Source: Pseudomonas fluorescens
GTDB taxonomy: Bacteria; Pseudomonadota; Gammaproteobacteria; Pseudomonadales; Pseudomonadaceae
DNA: 37,130 nt
Assembly (NCBI RefSeq): GCF_002837185.1
Contig: NZ_KZ478028.1
Coordinates: 1 to 37,130 of the forward strand
Reading direction: 5' to 3'
Shown here one piece after another: positions 23,306 through 31,770 of this stretch (position 1 is its first letter; each line of letters begins with the position of its first letter). Position numbers and translations under genes: made by a program. The notes under the pieces were generated by a model. It had not been told where the DNA came from. It did no database searches and worked only from the letters and a program-made list of their open reading frames with translations.

Positions 23306-24501
23306 ACGCCAATCTCCTCGTTGCGCTCATAACCATCGGGCAAGCCGAAGGTCTTCATGCCGCCGACCGCCTCGATGGCGTTGCGCACGAAACGGTCATC
23401 GACCAGGTCCCTGGCGACGAAGGCCGGGTCCAGCTCAGCAAGGAATTTCTTGTCGCCTTCGATCAAGGTGTCTTTCAGACGGCGTACCAATTCCTCGGTG
23501 TAGCTGGGGAATGGGTAAGGCTGGAAGTCGATGCGGTGCTGGTCCCAGCTGGCGTGGCGGATCGCGCCGTCGGCCAGGTACCCGGCGCGATCGGCGGCGG
23601 CAGGCGCCAACACCTTGCTCAACACCGGTTCGGCATGCGGCGTGTAGCGGTTCGGGCCGTCCTTGGACAACAGCTTCACCGCTTCTTCGCGATGGTCGCG
23701 GGTCCAGACCTGGGCCTTGACGATGGCGTTCACCACTTTCTGCGACCACGCCGGGCGCTGGGTCAGGTCATGCTCGTGCATGAACACCACGCAGCACGCA
23801 TGGTTGCGCCATACATCGCCGGTGAAACGCTGCACCCGGCCGACCTTGAGGTTCTCCGCCAGTGCGTTGAACGGCTCGGCGACGATATAACCGTCGATGC
23901 GCTTGCTGGCCAACGCCGGCGGCATGTCCGAAGGCGGCAGCACGAGCAGATTGACTTCATTGGCGGCAATCGCACCGCCCGCCGCACGAGATACCGGGGT
24001 CAGCCCATTGTCGCGGAACAACTGCTGCACCACCACGTTATGAATCGAATACCAGAACGGAATCGCCACCGACTTGCCGCCCAGTTGCTTCACGTCGGTG
24101 ATGCCCGGCGCCACGGTCAGGCCCGAACCGCCCACGTGGTTCCACGCCACCACCTTGGCCGGCACCTTGCTGCCATAGCGCGCCCATACGGTCATGGGCG
24201 ACAACAGGTGAATCACATTGACCTGGCCCGAGATAAACGCTTCGATCACCTGGGCCCAACTGCGCAGCAACACCGGACGTTCGGCCTTGATACCCTCGGC
24301 TTCGAACAGCCCGTTATTGTGCGCGACCAACAGCGGCGTGGCGTCGGTGATCGGCAGGTAGCCGATGCGTACCGGCGCGTCGGGCTCACTGGCGGCGCGC
24401 GCCTGCAGGCTGCTCAGCAACGGCAAGGCGCCGGCGGCGCTGAGCACCGCAGACAGTTTGAGAAAATCACGGCGCGAGTGGGTCAGGTCATCCAGACACA
24501 T
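23302..24501 (-). CDS. Tat-exported ABC substrate-binding protein (NrtA/CmpA/SsuA-like)
   Basis: A 399-aa periplasmic binding protein. The N-terminus carries a twin-arginine signal HSRRDFLKLSAVLSAAGALP with cleavage expected after about residue 36 (QARA). The mature part starts VRIGYLPITDATPLLVAHNNG, typical of the NMT1/NrtA-like fold that binds nitrate, bicarbonate, sulfonates or aromatic acids. Export in folded form hints at a bound cofactor or metal, as in CmpA relatives, but this is inference. The ATG at 24501 has GGAG 7 nt upstream and overlaps the ATPase 3' end by 14 nt. The frame is open upstream to 24702, but that part lies inside the ATPase gene. Confidence 0.9.
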   Translation of the reverse strand: MCLDDLTHSRRDFLKLSAVLSAAGALPLLSSLQARAASEPDAPVRIGYLPITDATPLLVAHNNGLFEAEGIKAERPVLLRSWAQVIEAFISGQVNVIHLLSPMTVWARYGSKVPAKVVAWNHVGGSGLTVAPGITDVKQLGGKSVAIPFWYSIHNVVVQQLFRDNGLTPVSRAAGGAIAANEVNLLVLPPSDMPPALASKRIDGYIVAEPFNALAENLKVGRVQRFTGDVWRNHACCVVFMHEHDLTQRPAWSQKVVNAIVKAQVWTRDHREEAVKLLSKDGPNRYTPHAEPVLSKVLAPAAADRAGYLADGAIRHASWDQHRIDFQPYPFPSYTEELVRRLKDTLIEGDKKFLAELDPAFVARDLVDDRFVRNAIEAVGGMKTFGLPDGYERNEEIGV

Positions 24502-25291
24502 GGCTAGGCTCCAGCAGTTCAAGGGGGTTGGGTTGAGGGCGGCTCGCCTGCCGCAGGGTTTTAAGAATGTCGATGCGCAGCGCGCCGATGGCTTCGACCT
24601 GCTCCTCACGCGGTTGCGGCAGATCGATTCGCCATTCGCCCAGCGTGCGTGCCGGGCGGTTACCCAGCAGCAGGATACGGTCGGACAACAGCAACGCCTC
24701 ATCGATGTCGTGGGTGATCAGCACCGCCGCCGAGCCCTGTTCGCGATTGACCTTGAGCAACAGGTGCTGCATGTCCGCACGGGTCACTTCATCCAGGGCG
24801 CCGAAGGGCTCGTCCAGCAGCAGCACCTGTGGCTGGCGCGCCAGGCAGCGGGCCAATGCAGTGCGCTGGGCCATGCCGCCGGACAACTGCGCGGGGAACT
24901 GGTGACGGGCGTGTTCCAGGCCGACCGCGGCAATCGCGTGGTCGACACGCCGGCGGCGTTCTTCGCTGCTCAAATGCGGTTGACGGGCGAAATCCAGACC
25001 GAAGGCGACGTTCTTTTCCAGGTTCAGCCAGGGCAGCAGGCTGGGGTCCTGAAACGCCACCGCCACCCGTGGATGCGGGCCGTTCAACGGCTCACCCAGC
25101 ACGTGCACGCTGCCGCCCTGGGGCGCCTGTAAACCGGCCAGCACCCGTAACAGGCTGGACTTGCCCACGCCGCTGGGACCGAGGATCGACACCACTTCGC
25201 CGGGCTGCAGCTGCAGGTCGAAGCCCTGCAACACCGGGCCACTGGCATACCCCAGGCACACACCCCGGGCCGTCATTACCGCCGGGCTCAT
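24488..25291 (-). CDS. ABC transporter ATP-binding protein, SsuB/TauB/NrtD type
   Basis: Powers the adjacent permease. In 267 aa it has Walker A GPSGVGKSS, Q-loop FQDPSLLPW, signature LSGGMAQRTALARCLA, Walker B VLLLDEPFGALD and the switch histidine in LITHDIDEA. The ATG overlaps the stop of the preceding flavoenzyme gene (ATGA), so translation is probably coupled. A second ATG five codons later is possible. Confidence 0.93.
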   Translation of the reverse strand: MSPAVMTARGVCLGYASGPVLQGFDLQLQPGEVVSILGPSGVGKSSLLRVLAGLQAPQGGSVHVLGEPLNGPHPRVAVAFQDPSLLPWLNLEKNVAFGLDFARQPHLSSEERRRRVDHAIAAVGLEHARHQFPAQLSGGMAQRTALARCLARQPQVLLLDEPFGALDEVTRADMQHLLLKVNREQGSAAVLITHDIDEALLLSDRILLLGNRPARTLGEWRIDLPQPREEQVEAIGALRIDILKTLRQASRPQPNPLELLEPSHVSG

Positions 25292-26349
25292 GGATTGGCC
25301 TGGCGTTGCAGTTCGGTGCGCAGCTGCACCAGGCTGGGCGTGACGATCGGCACAAACGCCGATTCGCGCCAGCGCCGGGCAAAGCCGCTGCCATGGGCGG
25401 TGAGGTAGGCCTTGCCGCCGCTGGCCTGCAGCTCCAGCTGCACAGCGCCGGCGGCAGTTTCCGCCAGGGCAATGCGCAGCTTGAACAACGGCACCGGTTC
25501 GGCGGCGAAGCGCCCGGCCAACAGGCCGTTCTTGAGTTCAGTGACCAGGTGATCGAGGGTCACCCGCAGCGCTTCGAGCTCTTCACGTAACACGGTGCGC
25601 GAAGCGCCCAAGTGATGGGCCACCTCCGCCAGGGAACGCCGCGCCAACCCGATCGACAGGCCGCATTGCAAGCCCAGGAACGCCGGGCGCACGGCGGGCA
25701 GGAACTGACGCGCGTCCTCGTGCAGCAGCCAGTCGCGGCTCAGCTCCACGCCTTCCAGGCCGAGGGCAGCGGTATTGCTCGACTGTAACCCGAGCAATTC
25801 CAGGTCGCGGGAGCGCTGCAAGCCGGCCACTGAATCCGGGATCGCCAGGATAAACGGCGCGCCGCCACCGGCGTGTTCGATGGCTGCGGCGGCGACAAAG
25901 CCGTTCCTGCGCAGGTTGGTCACCCAATGCAGGCGTCCGTTGAGGGTCCAGCCGTGGTCGGTGGGCTCGGCGCTGATCTGCAGCGTCTCGATGCCGGACA
26001 GAAACTTCATCGCATTCGAAAGCCCCGTGGCACCGGCCAGCTTGCCGCTGATCAAGTCCGGCAGCAGTTGCTCGCGCAGCCGCGCATTGGGGCTTTGCAG
26101 CAGGTATTCGATAAAGGAGCGCTGGCCCCAGCAGACGAACGCCGCCGCCAGGGAATGACTGGCAATATTGGCGATGGCCTCCACCGCCCCCGCCACGTCG
26201 CCGCCCAGGCCACCGAGGGCTTTAGGCACGCCGACTCGCAACACATTGGCCTCTGCCAGTCGCGGCAGCACTTCCTGTGGATCGCAACTGCCCACGTCCA
26301 GGGCCTGCGCTTGAACATCGAGCCAACGGCTCAAGATCGGGTCAAGCAT
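25288..26349 (-). CDS. Acyl-CoA-dehydrogenase-fold flavoenzyme, probably not a dehydrogenase
   Basis: A 353-aa member of the acyl-CoA dehydrogenase superfamily: an N-terminal helical domain (1-110), a middle beta domain with ATGLSNAMKFLSG and WTLNGRLHWVTNL, and a C-terminal helical domain (LGLQCGLSIGLARRSLAEV onward). Where classic C-terminal sequences read GEGTSEIQR, this protein reads IVTPSLVQLRTEL, so the usual C-terminal catalytic Glu is not seen. This, plus the sulfonate-type transporter behind it, fits flavin-dependent monooxygenases of the SfnC/DszC type better than a fatty-acid enzyme. AAGGAG precedes the ATG. Substrate unknown. Confidence 0.8.
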   Translation of the reverse strand: MLDPILSRWLDVQAQALDVGSCDPQEVLPRLAEANVLRVGVPKALGGLGGDVAGAVEAIANIASHSLAAAFVCWGQRSFIEYLLQSPNARLREQLLPDLISGKLAGATGLSNAMKFLSGIETLQISAEPTDHGWTLNGRLHWVTNLRRNGFVAAAAIEHAGGGAPFILAIPDSVAGLQRSRDLELLGLQSSNTAALGLEGVELSRDWLLHEDARQFLPAVRPAFLGLQCGLSIGLARRSLAEVAHHLGASRTVLREELEALRVTLDHLVTELKNGLLAGRFAAEPVPLFKLRIALAETAAGAVQLELQASGGKAYLTAHGSGFARRWRESAFVPIVTPSLVQLRTELQRQANP

Positions 26350-26390
26350 GGGTGTTTCTCCTTGATGACAACAGGTGGATCAGCGCCGAT

Positions 26391-26951
26391 TCAGCTGGCC
26401 GGTTTTTCCCAACGGTATTGCGCCAGCTCCGGGTTCAACGGCGTACGCGCGAACACGTTGGCGAAATTGCACAGCGTCGCCAGGCTGACCCCCAGGATCA
26501 CTTCCAGCGCCTGCCCGTCGGTATAGCCGGCGGCGCGGAACGCGTCATAGCCGGCATCGCTGACATCGCCACGGGTGGCAATCACTTCACGGGTGAACGC
26601 AGCAAGTGTCTCATAGCGGGCATCGGGCAGTTCACCGCGCTGGCGCAGCGCCTCGATCACTTGCTCGGGCAACTTGGCTTTGTTACGCGCCACTGCGGTG
26701 TGCCCGGCAACGCAAAAATCGCAACCGTGGCTGGTCGCAGCGATCAATTGCACCACTTCACGCTCCGCCAGGCTCAGGGCTGACTGGGCGTTCAGAGCGG
26801 ACACGGTAACGTAGGTTTCCAGTGCCGCCGGCGCATTGGCCAATACGGCGAGCAGGTTAGGAATAAACCCCGAGCCTTTCAGCGCATTCTCCAGGAAGGG
26901 CTTGGCGGCCTCCGGTGCGGTTTCAGGGGTAAGCAGTGGTACACGGGACAT
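26391..26951 (-). CDS. Carboxymuconolactone decarboxylase/AhpD-like protein
   Basis: A 186-aa all-helical protein with the AhpD-type active-site motif SHGCDFCVAGHTAVA (CxxC followed by His), as in peroxidase-related and CMD-like families. Such proteins reduce peroxides or act in small-molecule oxidation pathways. It is the first gene of the leftward operon: AGGAG lies 8 nt before the ATG and 102 bp separate it from the divergent AraC gene. A role in removing reactive products made by the downstream flavoenzyme is plausible inference. Confidence 0.88.
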   Translation of the reverse strand: MSRVPLLTPETAPEAAKPFLENALKGSGFIPNLLAVLANAPAALETYVTVSALNAQSALSLAEREVVQLIAATSHGCDFCVAGHTAVARNKAKLPEQVIEALRQRGELPDARYETLAAFTREVIATRGDVSDAGYDAFRAAGYTDGQALEVILGVSLATLCNFANVFARTPLNPELAQYRWEKPAS

Positions 26952-27053
26952 GGAGTCGTCTCCTGATGGGTGAATGACTCCAGTCTGTTGGTTATAAAAA
27001 AACCCCTCAATAGGCTAAAGTAGCGATTACTTGCTCCAGAGTCTTTTCGTTAG

Positions 27054-27962
27054 ATGAATTCGTCCAGTGCACTTGTCGATTGGTTATTAGACAGCCTCGA
27101 ACTCAACACCAGCCTGTTTCACGTCGGTCGCTATTGCGGCGACTGGCACGCGAGCACCCATGGCCTGGCCCGGGCGAGTTTTCATCTGATTGTGCAAGGC
27201 GAATGCTGGCTGCATATCGACGGCCAGCCGACTGAATACCTGAACAATGGCGATGCCGTGTTCCTGCTGCGTGACCTCGAATATCGGCTGTCCGGCGCCG
27301 ACAGCGCAGCCGGCGCGCAAGAATGCCCGCGCCGGCCGATGCTGCCCCTGGACAGCCGTGCCACCGATGGGGTGGGTCTGGTCTGCGGCTTCTTTCACTT
27401 TCAATCCGGGCTCTCGGCGATGATCGTCGACAGCCTGCCCGCCTGGATCATCCTGCGCGCCGGCGACCCGTCGTTGACCGCCGCGCGCAACCTGTTCGCA
27501 CTGATCCTGCAGGAATGCGAACGCCTGCCGGCGCCCTCCCAGGCCTTGCTCGAACGCCTGTGCCACCTGCTGTTTCTGTATGTGCTACGTCAACAGGTGC
27601 TCGATAACACTGAATTGGGCGGCCTGGCGGCACTCGGTCGGCAACCGGCATTCGCCGATTTGTTGGAACAACTGATCGCACGCCCGGCAGAGAACTGGAC
27701 ACTGCAAAGCATGGCCGCCTGCACCGGACTGTCACGCTCGGCGTTTTTCAAACGCTTCCATGAGCTGTGCGGACAGTCACCGGGCCAGGTGCTTTTGATG
27801 ATGCGCATGCGCCACGCGTGCCAGTTGTTCCAGACGGACCAGACCGTGGCGCAGGTATCGCTGGCGGTGGGTTATCAGTCGGTGGCGGCGTTTACCCGGG
27901 CGTTTCATAAAGTCACCGGTCAGCAACCGGGGGCCTACCGTAAAAGCAAGGTGCGGTATTAA
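27054..27962 (+). CDS. AraC family regulator with cupin sensor domain
   Basis: A 302-aa regulator, probably of the divergent uptake/oxidation operon. The N-terminal cupin (about 1-175) starts LELNTSLFHVGRYCGDWHAS and contains HLIVQGECWLHIDG, typical of the cupin_6 group. The C-terminal AraC double helix-turn-helix is at about 195-300 (LQSMAACTGLSRSAFFKRFHE, then VSLAVGYQSVAAFTRAFHKVTGQQPG with the final helix). The start is the first ATG; the ribosome site is weak. The effector ligand is not predictable. Confidence 0.9.
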   Translation: MNSSSALVDWLLDSLELNTSLFHVGRYCGDWHASTHGLARASFHLIVQGECWLHIDGQPTEYLNNGDAVFLLRDLEYRLSGADSAAGAQECPRRPMLPLDSRATDGVGLVCGFFHFQSGLSAMIVDSLPAWIILRAGDPSLTAARNLFALILQECERLPAPSQALLERLCHLLFLYVLRQQVLDNTELGGLAALGRQPAFADLLEQLIARPAENWTLQSMAACTGLSRSAFFKRFHELCGQSPGQVLLMMRMRHACQLFQTDQTVAQVSLAVGYQSVAAFTRAFHKVTGQQPGAYRKSKVRY

Positions 27963-28005
27963 TCCGCCTACGCGCGGTTTTAATCGACATCAGTTGCTGC
28001 AAGAC

Positions 28006-28034
28006 GGAACCGACTTTTCATAAAGCGACACATA
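28006..28034 (+). promoter_or_regulatory. HrpL-type (hrp box) promoter
   Basis: GGAACC at 28006-28011, a 16-nt spacer, then ACACATA at 28028-28034. The known hrp box is GGAACC-N15/16-CCACNNA; only the first C of the -10 part differs. It points at the ATG 37 nt downstream. HrpL is the ECF sigma factor that drives type III secretion genes in pseudomonads. Confidence 0.75.
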
Positions 28035-28070
28035 TCCATCGGCCTCCCATCAGTCAATGGAATATGATCA

Positions 28071-29612
28071 ATGATCAACCTGACCTCCGCGCCTACGCAC
28101 GGCGCAAGCAATAGCCCAGGCTTGCCGGCGCATACAGCAGCTACGCGCACCAACGGTTCTATCTACGATGCGCCAAGTTTATACAGCCCAGGCGAGAACG
28201 GTATTCGAACCAAGAGTGAGCCCCTCTACAGCGACGGTTACACCACCATAAACCGACAGGCCACATGGGACGTTTACGAGGAGCCGCCTTATCTCAAAAG
28301 GGTCAGTTTGTTGGTACAAACCGGAAATGCTGCCGATACTGTTCATGTGAGCAAATCAGCTGACGAGCGATTGATCCTGCAGATCAATGGCAGGTCCCAC
28401 TCGTTTGAAGCGCGTGATAAATATGAACGTCCCGTGGATTTGCATATAAAGACCCAGGGTGGGAACGATGACGTACGGATCAGTCCAGATGTAAATAACA
28501 AAGTCACCATCGAAGGCGGAGAAGGCAACGACACGCTTCGAGCGGGTAGCGGCCGAACCAGGCTCCTGGGCGGAGCGGGCAACGATACGCTTACCTTGGG
28601 TTCGAATTCCGGCTACGCCGAAGGCAATGACGGCGACGATACCATCATGGGCGGCACGGGCAATGCGGTCATGTACGGGAACAACGGTAACGATCGCCTC
28701 TACGCCGCTGCAGGTCCCGCCGGCAAGCAAAGCTACTTGGACGGCGGTAGCGGAAGCGACCTGCTGCACGCGGGCAATGGTCACACTATCCTGCATGGTG
28801 GCAAAGGCGATGACCACCTGGTGGGCCACGACCGAACCACCTTTTACAGCGGCAGAGGTCAAGACCAAATCAGCAATAACCAGCGTGGCGACCTGATTTA
28901 CGCCAAGGACAACGATACCTACGACCGCTCTCAAAACTCGGTATTCAGGCGAGTAGAGCCCACCGAGGACGGTGATGCCGGCTTCAAGGTCAGCACGTTG
29001 AGTTCGCCCGAATTCAAGCAACGCGTGGAGGATGACTTTGAGTTTCTACGTAGTTCGCCAAATGGGCGGAAAATTCTGGCGGACATGGATAAACAAGCCT
29101 CGCTGGCAGGAGGCAAAATCGCTATCAGAGAGGAGACCCAAAAAGGGAGCAGCTACCTGTTCGGAAGCACAGAGCTGGATAAAGCTCGGCAGGACGGCAT
29201 ACGTAACATCGAAAGGGACGATCCACGAAGAGGCAGAATCACCGACAACAAGCCAGGCTCACTCGCCGACAAGGGCGTAGTTGCTTATAATCGGACGGAT
29301 ATTGAAGACCCCAGTGGACGCACATTCGACCCCCCGATCGTTGGGTTGACCCACGAAACCGGGCATGCTTATAACGGTGCAACAGGCACCAACCTACCGG
29401 GCACTACTCGAGAACAATCGCCGTCCGACCCCAACTATTCAAGCGCGATTAACAACACTGAATTTCAAGTCGTTGGGTTGCCCAGCAGCGCACCGCCTTT
29501 TCATTTCAACGGCCCGTCTAATCCAGCAACCAACGTCAACCCTGAGCATTTCACGGAGAACGGTATGAGACGCGAACTGGGCTTACCCGAACGTACAAGC
29601 TACCTTACTTGA
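28071..29612 (+). CDS. Candidate type III effector: RTX-like repeats + M91-like zinc metallopeptidase
   Basis: A 513-aa protein. Its first 50 residues are rich in Ser/Pro/Thr/Asn (7 Ser), with the first acidic residue at position 33, the usual look of a type III secretion signal; there is no Sec signal. Residues about 147-270 hold some seven glycine/aspartate repeats (GGEGNDTL, GGAGNDTL, GNDGDDTI, GNNGNDRL, GGSGSDLL, GGKGDDHL, GRGQDQI) that may fold as a parallel beta-roll and bind Ca2+. The C-terminal about 200 residues carry a zinc motif LTHETGHAYN (His428, Glu429, His432) and a downstream acidic candidate Glu464 in NNTEFQVVG. This resembles the M91 (NleD/HopH1-like) effector proteases. An HrpL box precedes it. 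GC looks lower than in its neighbours. No chaperone or secretion gene is near. Confidence 0.8.
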   Translation: MINLTSAPTHGASNSPGLPAHTAATRTNGSIYDAPSLYSPGENGIRTKSEPLYSDGYTTINRQATWDVYEEPPYLKRVSLLVQTGNAADTVHVSKSADERLILQINGRSHSFEARDKYERPVDLHIKTQGGNDDVRISPDVNNKVTIEGGEGNDTLRAGSGRTRLLGGAGNDTLTLGSNSGYAEGNDGDDTIMGGTGNAVMYGNNGNDRLYAAAGPAGKQSYLDGGSGSDLLHAGNGHTILHGGKGDDHLVGHDRTTFYSGRGQDQISNNQRGDLIYAKDNDTYDRSQNSVFRRVEPTEDGDAGFKVSTLSSPEFKQRVEDDFEFLRSSPNGRKILADMDKQASLAGGKIAIREETQKGSSYLFGSTELDKARQDGIRNIERDDPRRGRITDNKPGSLADKGVVAYNRTDIEDPSGRTFDPPIVGLTHETGHAYNGATGTNLPGTTREQSPSDPNYSSAINNTEFQVVGLPSSAPPFHFNGPSNPATNVNPEHFTENGMRRELGLPERTSYLT

Positions 29613-30528
29613 TTTGAGCCCGTTGCAAACCGTTGTCCGGCTCGGCGCACAGTTGCACCAGCCAGTCGACAAACACCCTCACCCGTCGGGACAGCTGTCG
29701 GTGCGGCGGGTACAGCGCCGTCAATGCCATTGTCGGCACCGCCACCTGCGGCAACACCTCCACCAGCGTGCCCTCGGCCAGTTGCTTCATCGCATGATAA
29801 TGCGGCGCCTGGATCAGCCCGTAGCCCGCTTCACAGGCGGCGAAATAGCCATCGGAACTGTTTACCGCAACCACCTTCGCCAGGTTGACCGTGCGCCGTT
29901 CGGCGCCGAGCTGGAATTCCAGGCCAAAGCGCTTGCCACTGGCGCTGGAGACATATTCGATCATCTGGTGCTTCGCCAACTCGTCCAGGCTGGCGGGCAC
30001 GCCCATGCGTTGCAGATACGCGGGACTGGCCAGCGTCAGTTGGTCCATCATCGCCAGCGGACGCGCCACCAGCGATTCGTCCAGCGCCAGGCCACCGCGC
30101 AGCACGCAATCGACCCCTTCGCGAATCAAATCCACCGGGCGATCATTGAGCCCGATATCCAGCTCGATCTGCGGATAGAGCGCGGTGAAGGTCGGCAACG
30201 CCGGAATCACGATCAGACGGCCAATGCCCGACGGCATATCAATGCTCAGCGTGCCTCGCGGGTTCTGTCGGCGGGCGGAAAACACCGCCTCGGTTTCCTC
30301 AAGGTCCGCCAGCAACTGCACGCACCGCTGGTAGTACGCCGCGCCGTCCAGGGTCGGGCTGACCTGGCGCGTGGTGCGTTGCAGCAGTTGCACGCCAAGG
30401 TGCGCCTCCAGTTGCTTGATCAGGATCGTCACCGAGGCGCGCGGCAGTTGCAGGCTGTCCGCCGCCCTGGCGAAACCGCCCAACTCCACAATCCGGGTGA
30501 ATACGCGCATGGCATTGAAACGGTCCAC
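29605..30528 (-). CDS. LysR family transcriptional regulator
   Basis: A 307-aa LysR-type regulator with an N-terminal winged helix (about 1-60, RFNAMRVFTRIVELGGFARA with LPRASVTILIKQLEAHLG) and a substrate-binding domain of the CrgA/YafC-like type. The GTG start at 30528 is chosen because AGGAA lies 6 nt upstream and the protein then begins at the usual family position; the frame extends to a TTG at 30561. Its 3' end overlaps the effector gene by 8 nt. It is divergent from the aldo/keto reductase, which is its likely target. Confidence 0.9.
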   Translation of the reverse strand: MDRFNAMRVFTRIVELGGFARAADSLQLPRASVTILIKQLEAHLGVQLLQRTTRQVSPTLDGAAYYQRCVQLLADLEETEAVFSARRQNPRGTLSIDMPSGIGRLIVIPALPTFTALYPQIELDIGLNDRPVDLIREGVDCVLRGGLALDESLVARPLAMMDQLTLASPAYLQRMGVPASLDELAKHQMIEYVSSASGKRFGLEFQLGAERRTVNLAKVVAVNSSDGYFAACEAGYGLIQAPHYHAMKQLAEGTLVEVLPQVAVPTMALTALYPPHRQLSRRVRVFVDWLVQLCAEPDNGLQRAQIK

Positions 30529-30642
30529 GATGAGTTCCTGGCGATTGTTTAGATTTTCCAAACAGTGATAGTGCTTTTAGCCTGTTTATCCAGGTTTTGT
30601 CGAGCGTGACAATGGGTATCTTCACCCACAGGAGCTTAAACC

Positions 30643-31638
30643 ATGCGCACTCGTCAACTCGGCACCAACGGCCCCCACGTCTCCGCCATCGGCCTCGGCT
30701 GCATGGGCATGAGCGATTTCTACGCACCGGGCACCGATACCTCGGAGGCGATCGCCACCCTGCACCGCGCGCTGGAGTTGGGCGTCAACTTCCTCGATAC
30801 CGCCGACATGTACGGCCCCCACACCAATGAACAGCTGATAGGCAAGGCCATCGCCGGCAAGCGCGATCAGGTGTTCCTGGCCAGCAAGTTCGGCATCCTG
30901 CGCGACCCGGCGAACCAGGCGCTGCGTGGCGTGAACGGGCGCCCCGACTACGTGCGCGCGTCCATCGACGGCACGCTGCAACGCCTGGGCATTGACACCC
31001 TGGACCTGTATTACCAGCACCGCATCGATCCCGAGGTGGCCATCGAAGAAACCGTCGGCGCCATGGCCGAGCTGGTGCAACAGGGCAAGGTGCGTTACCT
31101 GGGCCTGAGCGAAGCGTGCGCCGCCACACTGGAACGGGCGCATAAGGTCCATCCCATCAGCGCCCTGCAAAGTGAATACTCGCTGTGGAGTCGCGATCAG
31201 GAAGACAACGGCTGCCTCGCCGCCTGCCAGCGCCTGGGCGTCGCATTCGTACCTTACAGTCCGCTGGGCCGGGGTTTTCTGACCGGTGCATTGAAGCGCC
31301 CGGAGGATTTCGGCGCCGAGGACTACCGCCGCTTCAACCCGCGTTTCCAGGGCGAGAATTTCGCGAAGAACCTGCAACTGGTCACGCAGGTGCAAGCGCT
31401 GGCGGCGGATAAAGGCGTGACGGCGGGCCAACTGGCGCTGGCCTGGGTATTGGCCCAAGGCGACTACATCGTGCCGATACCCGGCACCAAGCAACGTAAA
31501 TACCTGGAAGAGAATGTGGCCGCCGTGTCGATCAGCCTAACCGCGACCGAACTGGCGGCGCTGGCGGCGATCTTTACGGCTGATGCAACGGCCGGCTTGC
31601 GCTACCCCGAGGAGGTGATGGCAATGCTGGAAATCTGA
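30643..31638 (+). CDS. Aldo/keto reductase
   Basis: A 331-aa NADP(H)-dependent oxidoreductase with a TIM-barrel fold, close to the bacterial AKR13-like group. The catalytic tetrad is visible: Asp52 and Tyr57 (LDTADMYGPHTNEQ), Lys82 (LASKFG) and His126 (YYQHRIDP). The C-terminal NADP-binding segment is IVPIPGTKQRKYLEEN. AGGAG sits 9 nt before the ATG. It probably reduces reactive aldehydes or ketones under control of the divergent LysR; substrate unknown. Confidence 0.93.
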   Translation: MRTRQLGTNGPHVSAIGLGCMGMSDFYAPGTDTSEAIATLHRALELGVNFLDTADMYGPHTNEQLIGKAIAGKRDQVFLASKFGILRDPANQALRGVNGRPDYVRASIDGTLQRLGIDTLDLYYQHRIDPEVAIEETVGAMAELVQQGKVRYLGLSEACAATLERAHKVHPISALQSEYSLWSRDQEDNGCLAACQRLGVAFVPYSPLGRGFLTGALKRPEDFGAEDYRRFNPRFQGENFAKNLQLVTQVQALAADKGVTAGQLALAWVLAQGDYIVPIPGTKQRKYLEENVAAVSISLTATELAALAAIFTADATAGLRYPEEVMAMLEI

Positions 31639-31644
31639 CCTTGC

Positions 31645-31663
31645 GGCGCCGTCCGACGGCGCC
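31645..31663 (+). terminator. GC-rich hairpin after the aldo/keto reductase
   Basis: GGCGCCG / CGGCGCC with a 5-nt loop, 6 nt after the stop codon, followed by a weak pyrimidine tract. A likely terminator separating this gene from the chemoreceptor promoter. Confidence 0.65.
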
Positions 31664-31687
31664 TGCACTTTCTTGCACCCGCGCACC

Positions 31688-31714
31688 TAAAGCTCCCCCG
31701 ATCCAGGCCGATAG
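31688..31714 (+). promoter_or_regulatory. Sigma-28 (FliA) promoter of the chemoreceptor
   Basis: TAAA (31688-31691), a 15-nt spacer, then GCCGATAG (31707-31714). The known FliA consensus is TAAA-N15-GCCGATAA; 11 of 12 positions match. It lies 57 nt upstream of the chemoreceptor ATG and fits flagellar-class control. Confidence 0.85.
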
Positions 31715-31770
31715 CCCTACGAAGCTCTAATAAAGCCGCGTCGACAATAACGCTTCGTAAGGACGACCCC

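Noticed and set aside
29614..30552. 312-codon frame antisense to the LysR gene
   Set aside because: The His/Gln/Arg-rich translation is typical of a shadow frame; the minus strand encodes a clear LysR protein.
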